This document shows positions 8,683-17,737 of a stretch of DNA of 62,165 nucleotides, piece by piece. Under the pieces are notes generated by a model that worked only from the letters and a program-made list of their open reading frames with translations, was not told where the DNA came from and did no database searches. Both the position numbers and the translations under genes were made by a program. How positions within the stretch are numbered: the stretch's first letter is position 1; the number at the start of each line of letters is the position of its first letter. Source of the DNA: Acidobacteriota bacterium (GTDB lineage Bacteria > Acidobacteriota > Terriglobia > Terriglobales > Acidobacteriaceae); assembly GCA_028876395.1 (NCBI GenBank), contig JAGWRX010000038.1:1-62165 (forward strand), in the 5' to 3' direction.

Positions 8683-9936
8683 ATGGCCACTCGATCCACA
8701 CCGCCAGCAACGCAAGCTTCACCCAACTACACGGGGCCGTTCATCACCGTAGCGGTTCTTTTTTTCATCTTCGGGTTCATCACCAACCTGAACATGGCCC
8801 TGGTGCCGCATCTCAGGTCAATCTTTGACCTGCAATATGCGTGGGCGATGCTGGCGGAGTCTGCATTCTTCCTGGCCTACTTCGTGTTCTCGTCGCCGAC
8901 CTCGAAGCTGATTGAGTCCATCGGCTACAAGCGGACGATGGTGGTTTCGCTGTTTATTCAGGTGGTTGGCTGCCTGCTGTTTGTTCCCGCCGCCAAATTG
9001 GTGAGCTTTCCGCTGTTCCTGACCGCGGTGTTTGTGGTGGGCGCGGGCGTCACGGCTCTGCAGACGGCGGCCAATCCGTACGTTGCGATTCTGGGCCCCG
9101 AGCACAGCGCTCCGGTGCGCCTCACGCTGGCGCAGGCACTGAACTCGCTGGGCGGCACGATTGCTCCACTGGTGGCGGGCGCGTTCATCCTCACCGATCC
9201 CGCGTCAATGGCCTCCAAGGCCGCCATTGCCAACACCGTGCGCGGCCCCTACATCGCCATTGCGGCCGGGCTGCTGATTCTTGGCGTAGCCGTGGCTTTC
9301 ATGCATCTGCCGCACATCGCACAGACCCAGACGTTCCGGCCCGCCAAGGAGGGCGACCCCGTGCTGAGCCGCAGCATCTGGGGCTACAGGCATACAGTGC
9401 TGGGCGCGGTGGGCATCTTTTTGTATGTGGGCGTGGAGGTGGGCCTGGCCTCGATTGCAGTCAACTACTTCAAGACGCAGGGCGTGGACAGCGCGAAGAC
9501 GGCTTCGTTTCTGGTTTCACTCTACTGGGCCGGCGCGCTGGTGGGCCGCCTGCTCGGGTCGTGGGTGCTGACCAAGATCAAGTCCGGCAGGCTGCTGGGC
9601 GGCTTTGGATTTGCCGCGGCGCTGCTGCTGGCCGTCTCCATGGGCAGCAGTGGGCAGGTGGCAATCTGGACGCTGGTGCTGTGCGGCTTCTTCAACTCGA
9701 TCATGTTCCCGAATATCTTTGCGCTGGGCATCGCCGGGCTGGGCCCGATGACGAGCAAAGGCTCGGGGCTCATTATGACAGCGGTTGTCGGCGGAGCAGT
9801 GATTCCCTTCCTGATTGGCGCGGCTGCCGACAAGATGGGCATTCAGCATGCGTTTGTCATTCCCATCCTCTGCTATCTCTTCATTGCCTACTACGGGCTG
9901 TGGGGATCCAAACCCAAGCGGACTGTGACGGCGTAG
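8683..9936 (+). CDS. Sugar:H+ symporter of the FucP/GluP MFS family
   Basis: The 417-residue protein has about 12 transmembrane helices. The first helix reads FFIFGFITNLNMALVPHLRSIF, very close to the FucP/GluP signature in which an Asn and a charged pair shape the sugar pathway. TAANPYVAILGPE in the middle matches the 'ANPY' segment of glucose/galactose and fucose transporters. It probably imports a hexose or deoxy sugar. The shine-dalgarno sequence is weak (GGGGA, 11 nt away). Downstream is a strong hairpin, so it is likely monocistronic. It is related to, but clearly different from, the FucP-type permease at 32397-33710. Confidence 0.87.
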   Translation: MATRSTPPATQASPNYTGPFITVAVLFFIFGFITNLNMALVPHLRSIFDLQYAWAMLAESAFFLAYFVFSSPTSKLIESIGYKRTMVVSLFIQVVGCLLFVPAAKLVSFPLFLTAVFVVGAGVTALQTAANPYVAILGPEHSAPVRLTLAQALNSLGGTIAPLVAGAFILTDPASMASKAAIANTVRGPYIAIAAGLLILGVAVAFMHLPHIAQTQTFRPAKEGDPVLSRSIWGYRHTVLGAVGIFLYVGVEVGLASIAVNYFKTQGVDSAKTASFLVSLYWAGALVGRLLGSWVLTKIKSGRLLGGFGFAAALLLAVSMGSSGQVAIWTLVLCGFFNSIMFPNIFALGIAGLGPMTSKGSGLIMTAVVGGAVIPFLIGAAADKMGIQHAFVIPILCYLFIAYYGLWGSKPKRTVTA

Positions 9937-9964
9937 GCTGATTGCCGCACGCAGTTGACGGAAC

Positions 9965-10012
9965 GCCCTCCGGCCGCTCGCTGGAGGGCCTTCGCCTTTG
10001 TGCCCTCCAGCG
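9965..10012 (+). terminator. Competing hairpins after the sugar permease
   Basis: An 11-nt perfect stem, CGCTGGAGGGC (9979-9989) with GCCCTCCAGCG (10002-10012), follows the permease stop by 43 nt. An upstream GCCCTCC (9965-9971) can pair with the same GGAGGGC, so two hairpins exclude each other. There is no strong U-tract. A simple terminator is likely; an attenuator-like switch for the next gene is possible. Confidence 0.5.
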
Positions 10013-10226
10013 CCCACCGCTTGTTATCTGCCGCGCATGGAGCAGCTTATGGGTTGTCTGCATCCGCGGGCGCTGTTTTTCGTCTAATAAAAAGCTACGG
10101 GCATCTTTAAAGCACTCAGCGACGGCGCCGGCATCCAGGCGCAGGGGCTAAGGAATGGCCAGACTATTCCAAATATTCCTCAAACGGGGTGTGCTTCGTG
10201 GCGGCAACACAACTCCTGGAGGCATT

Positions 10227-11015
10227 TTGCGTCTTTTTCTTTCTTTCCTACTGATCGCGGCATCCGCATCGGCGCTTGCCCAGCGGGCGGCTGATTCCTC
10301 GTCTCTGCCGGAGGCGCCCGCAGCGCAGGTGCTTGCCGCAAACGCGCCGGAGACAGGCGTGCCACTCGGTCTGGCGGCTGCACCGGACGCACCGGCGCCG
10401 ACGCATCCCGGGGTGCCCATATCCAAGCAGCAGCCCAAGCGCATTCTCGGCTTCATGCCCAACTACCGCGCGGTCAGCGCGGGAGCCATTCCTCCGCCAC
10501 CCACGCCCAAACAGGCGTTCAAGCTTGCCACGCAGAACAGCTTTGATTATTCGTCTTTTCTCTTTGTGGGTCTCACGTCGCTGCTGGCCAAGGGAACTGA
10601 TGCGCATCCGCAACTGGGCAAAGGTCCGGAGGGGTTGTGGGCCTATACCTGGCGCGGCTTTGTGGATAAGACCGACGGCAACTACCTGGTGATCTTCGCG
10701 TTGCCGACGGTGTTTCATGAGGACGAGCGCTACTTCTCAAAGGGCGAGGGCGGCATCTGGAAGCGCGGGATTTATGCTGGCTCGCGCGTGCTGATCACTC
10801 CGAACTACCACGGGCACAACACGTTCAACGCATCGGAGGTGCTGGGACGCGGCATCGCCGAGGGCGTCTCGCTGACCTACTATCCCAGCGAGGACCGGAA
10901 CGCAGCAGATATCGCGGAGAAGTATGGGTACGCCATCGGGCGCGATGCGCTGACCAATGTCTTTCGCGAGTTCTGGCCTGACATCGCCACGCACGTGCTG
11001 CACAGGCATCCATAA
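10227..11015 (+). CDS. Conserved acidobacterial secreted protein of unknown function
   Basis: The product is 262 residues if it starts at TTG 10227, which follows GGAGG by 4 nt and gives a compact signal peptide (MRLFLSFLLIAASASALAQ). An ATG at 10155 would add 24 residues and bury the signal sequence, and it lacks a well-spaced ribosome site. After the signal come SSLPEAP, a motif frequent in exported proteins of this phylum, a Pro/Ala-rich linker, and a compact domain with GFMPNYRAVSAG, FHEDERYF and SRVLITPNY. I do not recognise the fold. Several short hydrophobic stretches in the second half could be beta strands or weak membrane contacts. It stands alone between two hairpins. Confidence 0.7.
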   Translation: MRLFLSFLLIAASASALAQRAADSSSLPEAPAAQVLAANAPETGVPLGLAAAPDAPAPTHPGVPISKQQPKRILGFMPNYRAVSAGAIPPPPTPKQAFKLATQNSFDYSSFLFVGLTSLLAKGTDAHPQLGKGPEGLWAYTWRGFVDKTDGNYLVIFALPTVFHEDERYFSKGEGGIWKRGIYAGSRVLITPNYHGHNTFNASEVLGRGIAEGVSLTYYPSEDRNAADIAEKYGYAIGRDALTNVFREFWPDIATHVLHRHP

Positions 11016-11042
11016 CTCTGGGCGGGACCCAATTCCCTCTTT

Positions 11043-11072
11043 GGCAAACGGCGGCTGCGCCCGCCATTTGCC
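11043..11072 (+). other. Hairpin between the secreted protein and GH8 genes
   Basis: GGCAAA-c-GGCGG pairs with CCGCC-a-TTTGCC around a 6-nt loop, 28 nt after the upstream stop. There is no U-tract. It could end the upstream message or structure the leader of the GH8 gene. Confidence 0.45.
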
Positions 11073-11148
11073 CTTGCCGGGGAACGGGCGCGATACTGCT
11101 GAACGCGAAGTAAATCGCTTCATCTTTGTCGCAAACGGAGGCCCGGAC

Positions 11149-12456
11149 GTGTTCCAGAAATCACTGAATCGGCGCGCGCTGCTGAGTGTGGCGCTGCTCG
11201 TCGCCGGCGTTCCCGGCGCGCTGGCAAAGACTGCTCCGGAAGACGGCGCGGGCGCGTATGCAACCGGCAAGTACCGCAACCTGTTCGCGGAAGACGGCCA
11301 CTCCAGCCGCGCAATCAAAGCCAGAATTGACGCTGCCTATCAGCAGCTCTTCCACGGTGACCCGCAGACGCAGGCCATTGCCTTTGCCGCGGGCAGCAAC
11401 GCAGATGGTCCGCTGATGTATGTGACCGACTGGGCCAACCACGATGTGCGCACTGAGGGCATGTCCTACGGCATGATGATCACAGTGCAGCTGGGCAAGA
11501 AGGCCGAGTTCGATGCGCTGTGGAACTGGGCCAAAACGTACATGTACATCAGCGACCCGAAAGCGCCGAGCTACGAGTTCTTCGCATGGTCGTGCAAGAC
11601 GGACGGGACGCACAACTCAGAGGGCGCGGCGCCGGATGGGGAATCGTATTTCGCCATGGCGCTTCTGTTTGCATCGAACCGCTGGGGCGACGGCAAGGGG
11701 ATCTATGACTACCATGCCGAGGCGGACAAGCTGCTGAGGGCCATGGTGCACCGGCAGGTCATCTCGGCGCCGGGCAAGTATGGACCGCACGCTGTGGGGC
11801 CGATGGTGAATCAGGACCCGCCGATGATCCTGTTTGTGCCGGAGATCATGCAGCAGCCGTTCACCGACCCCTCGTATCATCTGCCGGCCTTCTACGAGCT
11901 GTGGGCGCGCTGGGGTCCGGCGGAGGACCGAGCCTTCTGGGCTCGCGCGGCCGAGGTGAGCCGCGATTTTTTTGTGAGGACCACGCATCCGAAGACGGGC
12001 CTCGCGCCGAGCTATGCGAACTTTGACGGCACGCCGCATCAGACGCGGTTTCCGCAATCCGGCGAGTTCGGCTACGACGCATGGCGCACGGCGAGCAACT
12101 GGTCAGTGGACTGGTCGTGGTGGCGCAAGGCGCCCGCGGAGCAGCAACTGAGCGACCGCATCCAGAGCTTCTTTGCATCGCAGGGCATCAACGACTACGG
12201 GCCGGTGTATACGCTGGACGGCAAGCTGCTGGGCACAACGCCGGGGCTCACGCACGAGGCTCATCCGGCCGGGCTTGCGGGCACGAACGCGGTGGCGGGA
12301 CTGGCGGCCACGGACCGCGCGCGGGCGAAGCAATTCACCGACGCATTGTGGAACACGCCCATCCCGTCAGGGCAGAACCGCTACTACGACGGCATGCTCT
12401 ACCTGATGAGCCTGATGCACCTCGGCGGCGAGTTCCGCATCTGGGGGCCGCAGTAG
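11149..12456 (+). CDS. Glycoside hydrolase family 8 (reducing-end xylanase or endoglucanase type), secreted
   Basis: The 435-residue protein has an N-terminal export signal with an RR pair and ends at ALA near residue 26. The GH8 signature HDVRTEGMSYGMMI carries the general acid Glu103. A further conserved acidic segment is APDGESYFAMALLFASNRWG near residue 170. The short N-terminal approach and the VRTEG form resemble exo-oligoxylanases that release xylose from reducing ends, but endoglucanase activity cannot be excluded. The frame is open further upstream; GTG 11149 is chosen because GGAGG lies 7 nt before it and the signal peptide starts there. It ends 20 nt from a convergent gene. Confidence 0.92.
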   Translation: MFQKSLNRRALLSVALLVAGVPGALAKTAPEDGAGAYATGKYRNLFAEDGHSSRAIKARIDAAYQQLFHGDPQTQAIAFAAGSNADGPLMYVTDWANHDVRTEGMSYGMMITVQLGKKAEFDALWNWAKTYMYISDPKAPSYEFFAWSCKTDGTHNSEGAAPDGESYFAMALLFASNRWGDGKGIYDYHAEADKLLRAMVHRQVISAPGKYGPHAVGPMVNQDPPMILFVPEIMQQPFTDPSYHLPAFYELWARWGPAEDRAFWARAAEVSRDFFVRTTHPKTGLAPSYANFDGTPHQTRFPQSGEFGYDAWRTASNWSVDWSWWRKAPAEQQLSDRIQSFFASQGINDYGPVYTLDGKLLGTTPGLTHEAHPAGLAGTNAVAGLAATDRARAKQFTDALWNTPIPSGQNRYYDGMLYLMSLMHLGGEFRIWGPQ

Positions 12457-12476
12457 GACGAACCTGCGGCCTCTGT

Positions 12477-14447
12477 TTACCACTGCACGCCGGGATAGAG
12501 GCTCGGCAGGCGGCTCACGTGAAACTGATCCGCGCCGGCAGTGGAACCCTGCCACACGACTTGGGACGCCTGCGAATCCAGTTCCTGCACGATCGCGCCA
12601 TTGTGCGCCGCACAGAAATCGACGTGGATGTCGCCATTGGGCAACAGGTCGGCATTGCCGCCGAAGAAGCTGTAATAGCTGGGCGGAGGCATGTAATGCA
12701 CCACCATGGTCGCCGTCATGTCCGTCTCGTTCAATTGCAGCAGGGGCATGGTCGAGTAGCACTGCGCCGATGGCGTGGCCGACGGCTTGCAATACACCTG
12801 CCCGGTGGGCGGCGGGAAGATGCGGTCATTTCCATTGTCCATCAGGCCGATTCGAAAGACCCCGGTGGTGTTGGGCGTGAAGTAACTCATGCCGTGCTGC
12901 GCATAGAACCAGTCCGTGGGGTCCACGGCGCCGACCAGCTTGAAGTCTCCCTGGTAGCCCAGATGCCACAACACTTTGCCTGAGCCCGCGCCATCAAGAT
13001 ACTCAATCTTGATGATCCAGTTCTGGTGGCGGATGGAGAGCAGCAGATTGTGGTCGTCGCTCGAATACAGCAGGTCATTCGAGTGCGTCCAGTCAGGGAA
13101 GTTCATCGGGTGGCGGTTGATGTCGAGATGGTCGAAGGTGTTCCACACCCACACGGGATTGGAATTCTGGTCCACATCGACGACTGCATCGCCGGTCACC
13201 GTCGTGGTTCCGGGGTATCCGGGCAGATTGGTGTAGTCCTTCGCGTAGCTGGCCAGCATGATCCAATGCCCGTTGGGCAGCGCGATCACGCTATGGTGGA
13301 AGCTCTTGAGCTGGTAGAGATTGCCCTGCGCATCGCGCAGGTTGGACGCGGCCAGCTTCTGATTCAAGCCGTCCATGGTGACGGAGCGGACGGTATCGCC
13401 CATCAGGTTGATTTCGCGCACCTCATTGATGAGGCCTGGAATCTGACCGACAGTCAGCGAGGAGAGATAGGAAATCACCATCAGGAAATCGCCGTTGGGC
13501 AGCAGTTGAATTCCCTGCAGCAGATCCTGGCTGGTGCCCTGGTAGGTGTAGGTCCAGATCACGTTCCCGTTGAGGTCGGTGGCAAATGCGGGCGCCACGG
13601 TCTGCGGGATGAGCGTGTTCCACATCTCGATTCCCGGTTGCGGCGTTCCTCCGCCCGGGGTGGCGATTGTGGCGGCCGAGGTCGCAGGCGGCGTGCCCGT
13701 TGTGCAGGTCTGATCGGGATCGGTATAGGTGGCGCCGTTGTCGAGCGTGACCCGCGCCCGCATGTGATAGAGGGTCTGGGCCAACATGCCGGCGACGAAG
13801 ATTTCAACGTCCCCGCCATTGGATGTGGGCGCAGCAACCTTCCAGGTATCCAGGCCGTAGTTGGTAGTCTTGCCGAACTCAATATAAGCCTTGCCGGGGG
13901 CGGGCAGGTAAATCTTGTAGAGCGCCACCTGGGGATTCTTTGTGACGCCGGGGCAGAAGGCAAAACCGGGCTGGATGATCGACACCACCGCCGTGGCGTA
14001 GTTCTGCTTCGGTGACGAGATAAGCACCGCGCTGACCGTGACATTCTCGCTCTGCGTAATCTGCGCGGGAGCCGTGTAGTTCCCTGAGCCGTCCACCGTG
14101 CCGATGGTGGCGTTGCCGCCCGCGGTGCTGTTCACGAACCAGAGCACCTGGCCACCGCCTCCGCTGACGGTTGCCGTGAACTTGACCTTCTGGCCTGGCG
14201 CGATAGCGACATACTCCGGCGAGATGGTGACTGACCCACTCTGCGTTGCGGTAGGCGGTCCGCCGGTGGGCGGACTTTGGGGGGCAAAGAGTCCGGCTTC
14301 AGGCGTGAACCCGCATCCTTGCAGCAGCATCACGCAGACAAGGCTAAACAAAGCGGCAGCACAAACCGCCGTTGAACGGCAAGCCGAACGCATTGTCTGA
14401 ATCGGCCGGCGCTGCGGTTGACGAACGATACCGAGGGAACAGCTCAT
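12477..14447 (-). CDS. Arylsulfotransferase (ASST)-like lipoprotein with N-terminal Ig-like domain
   Basis: The 656-residue protein has a lipobox LLQGC with Cys45, so it should be lipid-anchored. Residues about 65-160 form a bacterial Ig-like domain (ISPEYVAIAPGQKVKFTATV). The remainder is the six-bladed propeller of arylsulfotransferases: FHHSVIALPNGHWI and DWTHSNDLLYSSDDHNLLLS followed by RHQNWIIKI match the conserved His-containing blades of periplasmic AssT. Such enzymes move sulfate between phenolic compounds without PAPS. The actual donor and acceptor are unknown. The start is uncertain: ATG 14447 has GAGAG 6 nt upstream, while ATG 14393 gives a more usual 27-residue lipoprotein signal. 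Confidence 0.82.
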   Translation of the reverse strand: MSCSLGIVRQPQRRPIQTMRSACRSTAVCAAALFSLVCVMLLQGCGFTPEAGLFAPQSPPTGGPPTATQSGSVTISPEYVAIAPGQKVKFTATVSGGGGQVLWFVNSTAGGNATIGTVDGSGNYTAPAQITQSENVTVSAVLISSPKQNYATAVVSIIQPGFAFCPGVTKNPQVALYKIYLPAPGKAYIEFGKTTNYGLDTWKVAAPTSNGGDVEIFVAGMLAQTLYHMRARVTLDNGATYTDPDQTCTTGTPPATSAATIATPGGGTPQPGIEMWNTLIPQTVAPAFATDLNGNVIWTYTYQGTSQDLLQGIQLLPNGDFLMVISYLSSLTVGQIPGLINEVREINLMGDTVRSVTMDGLNQKLAASNLRDAQGNLYQLKSFHHSVIALPNGHWIMLASYAKDYTNLPGYPGTTTVTGDAVVDVDQNSNPVWVWNTFDHLDINRHPMNFPDWTHSNDLLYSSDDHNLLLSIRHQNWIIKIEYLDGAGSGKVLWHLGYQGDFKLVGAVDPTDWFYAQHGMSYFTPNTTGVFRIGLMDNGNDRIFPPPTGQVYCKPSATPSAQCYSTMPLLQLNETDMTATMVVHYMPPPSYYSFFGGNADLLPNGDIHVDFCAAHNGAIVQELDSQASQVVWQGSTAGADQFHVSRLPSLYPGVQW

Positions 14448-14913
14448 CGGGCACTCTCAATGCAGGTGAGGCAACTTCCAGTAAGGCAAGTGAGAAGGGC
14501 GTCCGTCTTGCACCGTGCGGAGAAGTGCCGCCGGCCGACGCGATTTTGTCTAGAGCCGGCCCCCGTGCTGTCCGGTCCTGAATCAATCCACAAATAGTCT
14601 TTTCGCAGCCACGTGTCGTCCCAGCGAAAGGGATGCTGCGCTTTCCGTAGCGCCTTTCAGCTGTCTTGCTGCCGGGCCGGCGCCAGCCTGGCTTATATCC
14701 ACAAGATCGAAGAAAGGCAAACAGGCGCTCTCTTCCATCCACGGCGACCAGCGATGAGGTGATGCTAATATGCGCCACCCGCTGAGGGCAATCAGGGAAA
14801 GAGGCAAGCCGCGTGTCAGTCCTGCTCTCTGCCGGCCCGTCACGAAGACTTTGCACTACGCATGCACAGCCTGGACACCGCGCCTGTCCCTCCGCAATTG
14901 CGCGCGCGCGGGC
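14448..14913. other. 466-bp intergenic region without a supported gene
   Basis: Short open frames exist on both strands, but none has a ribosome site, a recognisable product or consistent codon use. The region should contain the promoter of the lipoprotein gene and the end of the 14914-15921 transcript. I saw no clear hairpin terminator or repeat. Confidence 0.5.
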
Positions 14914-15921
14914 TCAGAACCGGTACCCTGGCTTGAGTTCACAACGGTAGACCGAGGATTTCTGTCCTTCGGTATTGGTTCTCACAACGCATGTGGCCCA
15001 GCTCAGGTAAAGCTCAGGACCGAGGGGAAAGACCATGGGCATGCCATCAATCTCAGCTTCGATGCTCACGCCTTCCTCTGTAATGGGGAGGGTGAAGTTC
15101 AGCGTCCGGTCGTAGATGACGGGATAGGACCGGCGCACGCTTGAATCCATTGAGGCGCGAAAGACCTCGGCCTCCAGCAGAAACGTGGTGGTGTCTGACC
15201 AGTCCAATGCCGAAGCGGTCACCGTGCGGCCGCCGCGCTGGAAGCCGCTCGCGTCAATCCGCGTAAAGGGGCAGGGGCCTGCGATGCACGAGGCTCTCAC
15301 ATTGCGAAATTCATTGCCGAGGCCGGCGTCCAGTGAAGTGGAACCGGTTGCGGCCTTCCAGCTTCCGTCAGGCGAACAAAGAGACTGGCCGTTACAGGGC
15401 ACGTTGCCTTGATTGACAACCTGGAAAACCCTGACGGCGCTGCCGATGTTCTCCTCCTTCTGGGAGTTGACCGTGTACCGGATGCGGATGTTGGAGACGA
15501 CGGATGCCGGGTGGCCCGCATCGATGCTGACACGGGGCGCAATGGGCTCCATGGCCGCGACGTACAGACGTTTCGCCGCTTTACGAAGGCCTATTTCTGT
15601 TTGCATGTTGAGGGGCCGGTACTCCGGATGCCGGAAGTTGAGATTCACGGTCTGCCTGGGCCACACGCCCGCCTTCAAGGTGAGTATGAAATATCCGGAA
15701 GCGTCGGACCGCGTGGTGACGCTGCTCACGCCGTCCGATGCCGTGACCTCCGTGTCTGAAATCGGTACCTGCCTTCGGGCGTCGCCGTCGCGGCGCATCA
15801 CCGCGCCCTGTATGGTGATCAGCCTGGGCTGCCAGCGGTGCGTGCGCATCAGCAGCGTGACAATCAATGCAACGGCCACGGCGCAGGCGCCGGCCCAGAT
15901 CGCGACTGCTTTCCAATTCAT
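14914..15921 (-). CDS. Membrane-anchored protein with carboxypeptidase-regulatory-like domain, function unknown
   Basis: The 335-residue protein has one N-terminal transmembrane helix (residues 5-26, AVAIWAGACAVAVALIVTLL) and is otherwise extracytoplasmic. Residues 35-120 look like a CarboxypepD_reg/Ig-type fold: ITIQGAVMRRDGD, SDTEVTASDG, SDASGYFILTLKAG and the closing VNLNFRHPEYRPL. The C-terminal 200 residues are beta-rich with paired cysteines (VPCNGQSLC, CIAGPC) but match no family I know. The start has GGTGGATGG upstream at good distance. It is divergent from the glucan-locus hydrolase, with 206 bp between; a functional link is not shown. Confidence 0.72.
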   Translation of the reverse strand: MNWKAVAIWAGACAVAVALIVTLLMRTHRWQPRLITIQGAVMRRDGDARRQVPISDTEVTASDGVSSVTTRSDASGYFILTLKAGVWPRQTVNLNFRHPEYRPLNMQTEIGLRKAAKRLYVAAMEPIAPRVSIDAGHPASVVSNIRIRYTVNSQKEENIGSAVRVFQVVNQGNVPCNGQSLCSPDGSWKAATGSTSLDAGLGNEFRNVRASCIAGPCPFTRIDASGFQRGGRTVTASALDWSDTTTFLLEAEVFRASMDSSVRRSYPVIYDRTLNFTLPITEEGVSIEAEIDGMPMVFPLGPELYLSWATCVVRTNTEGQKSSVYRCELKPGYRF

Positions 15922-16127
15922 TGATTTCCATCCACCTATACTCTATTCTGACGCCTCCGGGCCCGGTTCGGCTGTCTGGCCGATTGCCGTCCCGATGCGA
16001 TTTTCTGCATCAAACCAATCATGGTTGAAATCATGGCTGGGGGCCTTGCAGGACGTTCTGAAGTTGCGGCCGCTAGGATAGAGCCAGCATTTCATTTCAC
16101 GGGCAAGGCGGAATACACATCCGTACA

Positions 16128-17507
16128 GTGACTGAACCAGCCAAAGGAACTCAATCGCGCCGCCAGGTACTGCACCAGATGGCATGCCTCTCCCTGGGCC
16201 TGCCGCTCGCGCAGGCAGCGGCCTTTCCGCTGGTTGATGGAGCGGGCGCTGCGGGGGCACAGAACGCCGGCCAGCACACGCAGCCGGCTGCGCCTCCGGC
16301 CCCGGCTGCGCTCTCGCCGGAAGACGACCAGTTCCTGAATGATCTTGAGAAGGCCAGTTTTCTCTTTTTCTGGGAACAGGCCGACCCCCATACGGGACTG
16401 GTCAAAGACCGGTGCAACGTGCGCAGCGCCGACACCACGCTGGTCGGAAGCATCGCATCCACCGGCTTTGGCCTTACAGCCATCTGCATCGCGCAGAAGC
16501 GGGACTTCATCTCCTACGCCGAGGCGCGCCTGCGCGTGATCTCGACACTCTCATTCCTGTGGCACCAGCTTCCCACGCATCGCGGTTTCTACTTTCACTT
16601 CGCCAACATCAACACGGGCGAACGAATCTGGGATTCGGAAGCCTCATCCGTGGACACAGCGATCCTGCTGTGCGGCATACTCACCTGCCGCCAGCACTTT
16701 CACGACATCGACATCACCAAGCTCGCGACGGCGATCTTTGACCGCGTGGACTGGACCTGGCTCTCAGAAGACACGCGGCTGCTGGCGCAGGGATGGACGC
16801 CTGAGCTGGGCTTTCTACCCTCCAAGTGGGACTTCTACAGCGAGCTGATGATGATGTACCTGCTCGGGCTCGGCTCGGCTACGCATCCGCTGCATCCGGA
16901 AGCATGGTTTGCATGGAAGCGAACAACATTCGAGTATGACGGCCTGCGCTACATAGGCTCGTTTGCGCCGCTGTTTGTGCATCAGTACTCGCAGGCCTGG
17001 TTCGACTTCCGCAACAAGCGCGATCGCTATGCGGACTACTTCCAGAACTCCGTCATCGCCACCGACGTGCATCGCCGGTTCTGCCTGGAACTGAACGAGA
17101 AGTTTCCCGACTACAGCAACGCTCTGTGGGGCATCACCGCGTCGGATTCCGCCAATGGTTATGTCATCTGGGGTGGTCCGCCGGCCATGGGGCCGATTGA
17201 CGGCACCATCGTGCCGGCTGCCGCCGGAGGCTCGCTGCCTTTTCTGCCAGGGGCAACCATTCGCGTTCTGCGCACCATTCACGACCACTATCCCAAGGCG
17301 TGGTGCCGCTATGGATTTGTCGATGCCTTCAACCCGCTGACCGACTGGTACGATACGGACGTCGTCGGCATTGACACCGGCATCACCATGCTGATGGCCG
17401 AGAATGCGCGCACGGGCTTCGTGTGGGAGACCTTCATGAAGAATCCTGAAGCGCAACGCGGCATGGAAAAGGCCGGCTTCAAATCCTACCGCCCAGCAAG
17501 CAAGTAG
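16128..17507 (+). CDS. Glycoamylase-like hydrolase (PF10091), candidate GH144 endo-beta-1,2-glucanase
   Basis: The 459-residue protein has a Tat-type leader (SRRQVLHQMACLSLGLPLAQA) and an (alpha/alpha)6-barrel domain from about residue 65. Family landmarks are FFWEQADPHTGLVKDR, STGFGLTAICIA, RGFYFHFANINTG, GWTPELGFLPSKWDFYSE and the terminal YDTDVVGIDTGITMLMAENARTGFVW. PF10091 contains characterised endo-beta-1,2-glucanases (GH144), and the gene lies on the same strand directly before an ABC exporter and a GT84 beta-1,2-glucan synthase, so periplasmic beta-1,2-glucan trimming is the best guess. The start is GTG 16128; ATG 16182 would remove the twin Arg. No good ribosome site is visible. Confidence 0.82.
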   Translation: MTEPAKGTQSRRQVLHQMACLSLGLPLAQAAAFPLVDGAGAAGAQNAGQHTQPAAPPAPAALSPEDDQFLNDLEKASFLFFWEQADPHTGLVKDRCNVRSADTTLVGSIASTGFGLTAICIAQKRDFISYAEARLRVISTLSFLWHQLPTHRGFYFHFANINTGERIWDSEASSVDTAILLCGILTCRQHFHDIDITKLATAIFDRVDWTWLSEDTRLLAQGWTPELGFLPSKWDFYSELMMMYLLGLGSATHPLHPEAWFAWKRTTFEYDGLRYIGSFAPLFVHQYSQAWFDFRNKRDRYADYFQNSVIATDVHRRFCLELNEKFPDYSNALWGITASDSANGYVIWGGPPAMGPIDGTIVPAAAGGSLPFLPGATIRVLRTIHDHYPKAWCRYGFVDAFNPLTDWYDTDVVGIDTGITMLMAENARTGFVWETFMKNPEAQRGMEKAGFKSYRPASK

Positions 17508-17737
17508 CCGCGTAGTCATTCGACCAGGGGGAGCAGCGGCCGTGGGCGCAGTCGCCGCATGCAAACGGCGATCTGCAAGGATATTCGACGCCAGGAACAC
17601 ATATAGTAAGATGAAGTGCTGAATTTAGTAGTACAAGACGCCGCAGCCAGCAAAGCGTCGCACACACCTTGGTTCAGGATTCCAGCGCAGCGCGCCTGCC
17701 GATTCTCCGCTTCACTCGGCGACCTTCAAAGGAACTT

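Noticed and set aside
14344-14856. Possible small gene on the minus strand in the 466-bp gap
   Set aside because: It overlaps the lipoprotein start, has no ribosome site and an Arg/Ser-rich translation without recognisable features.
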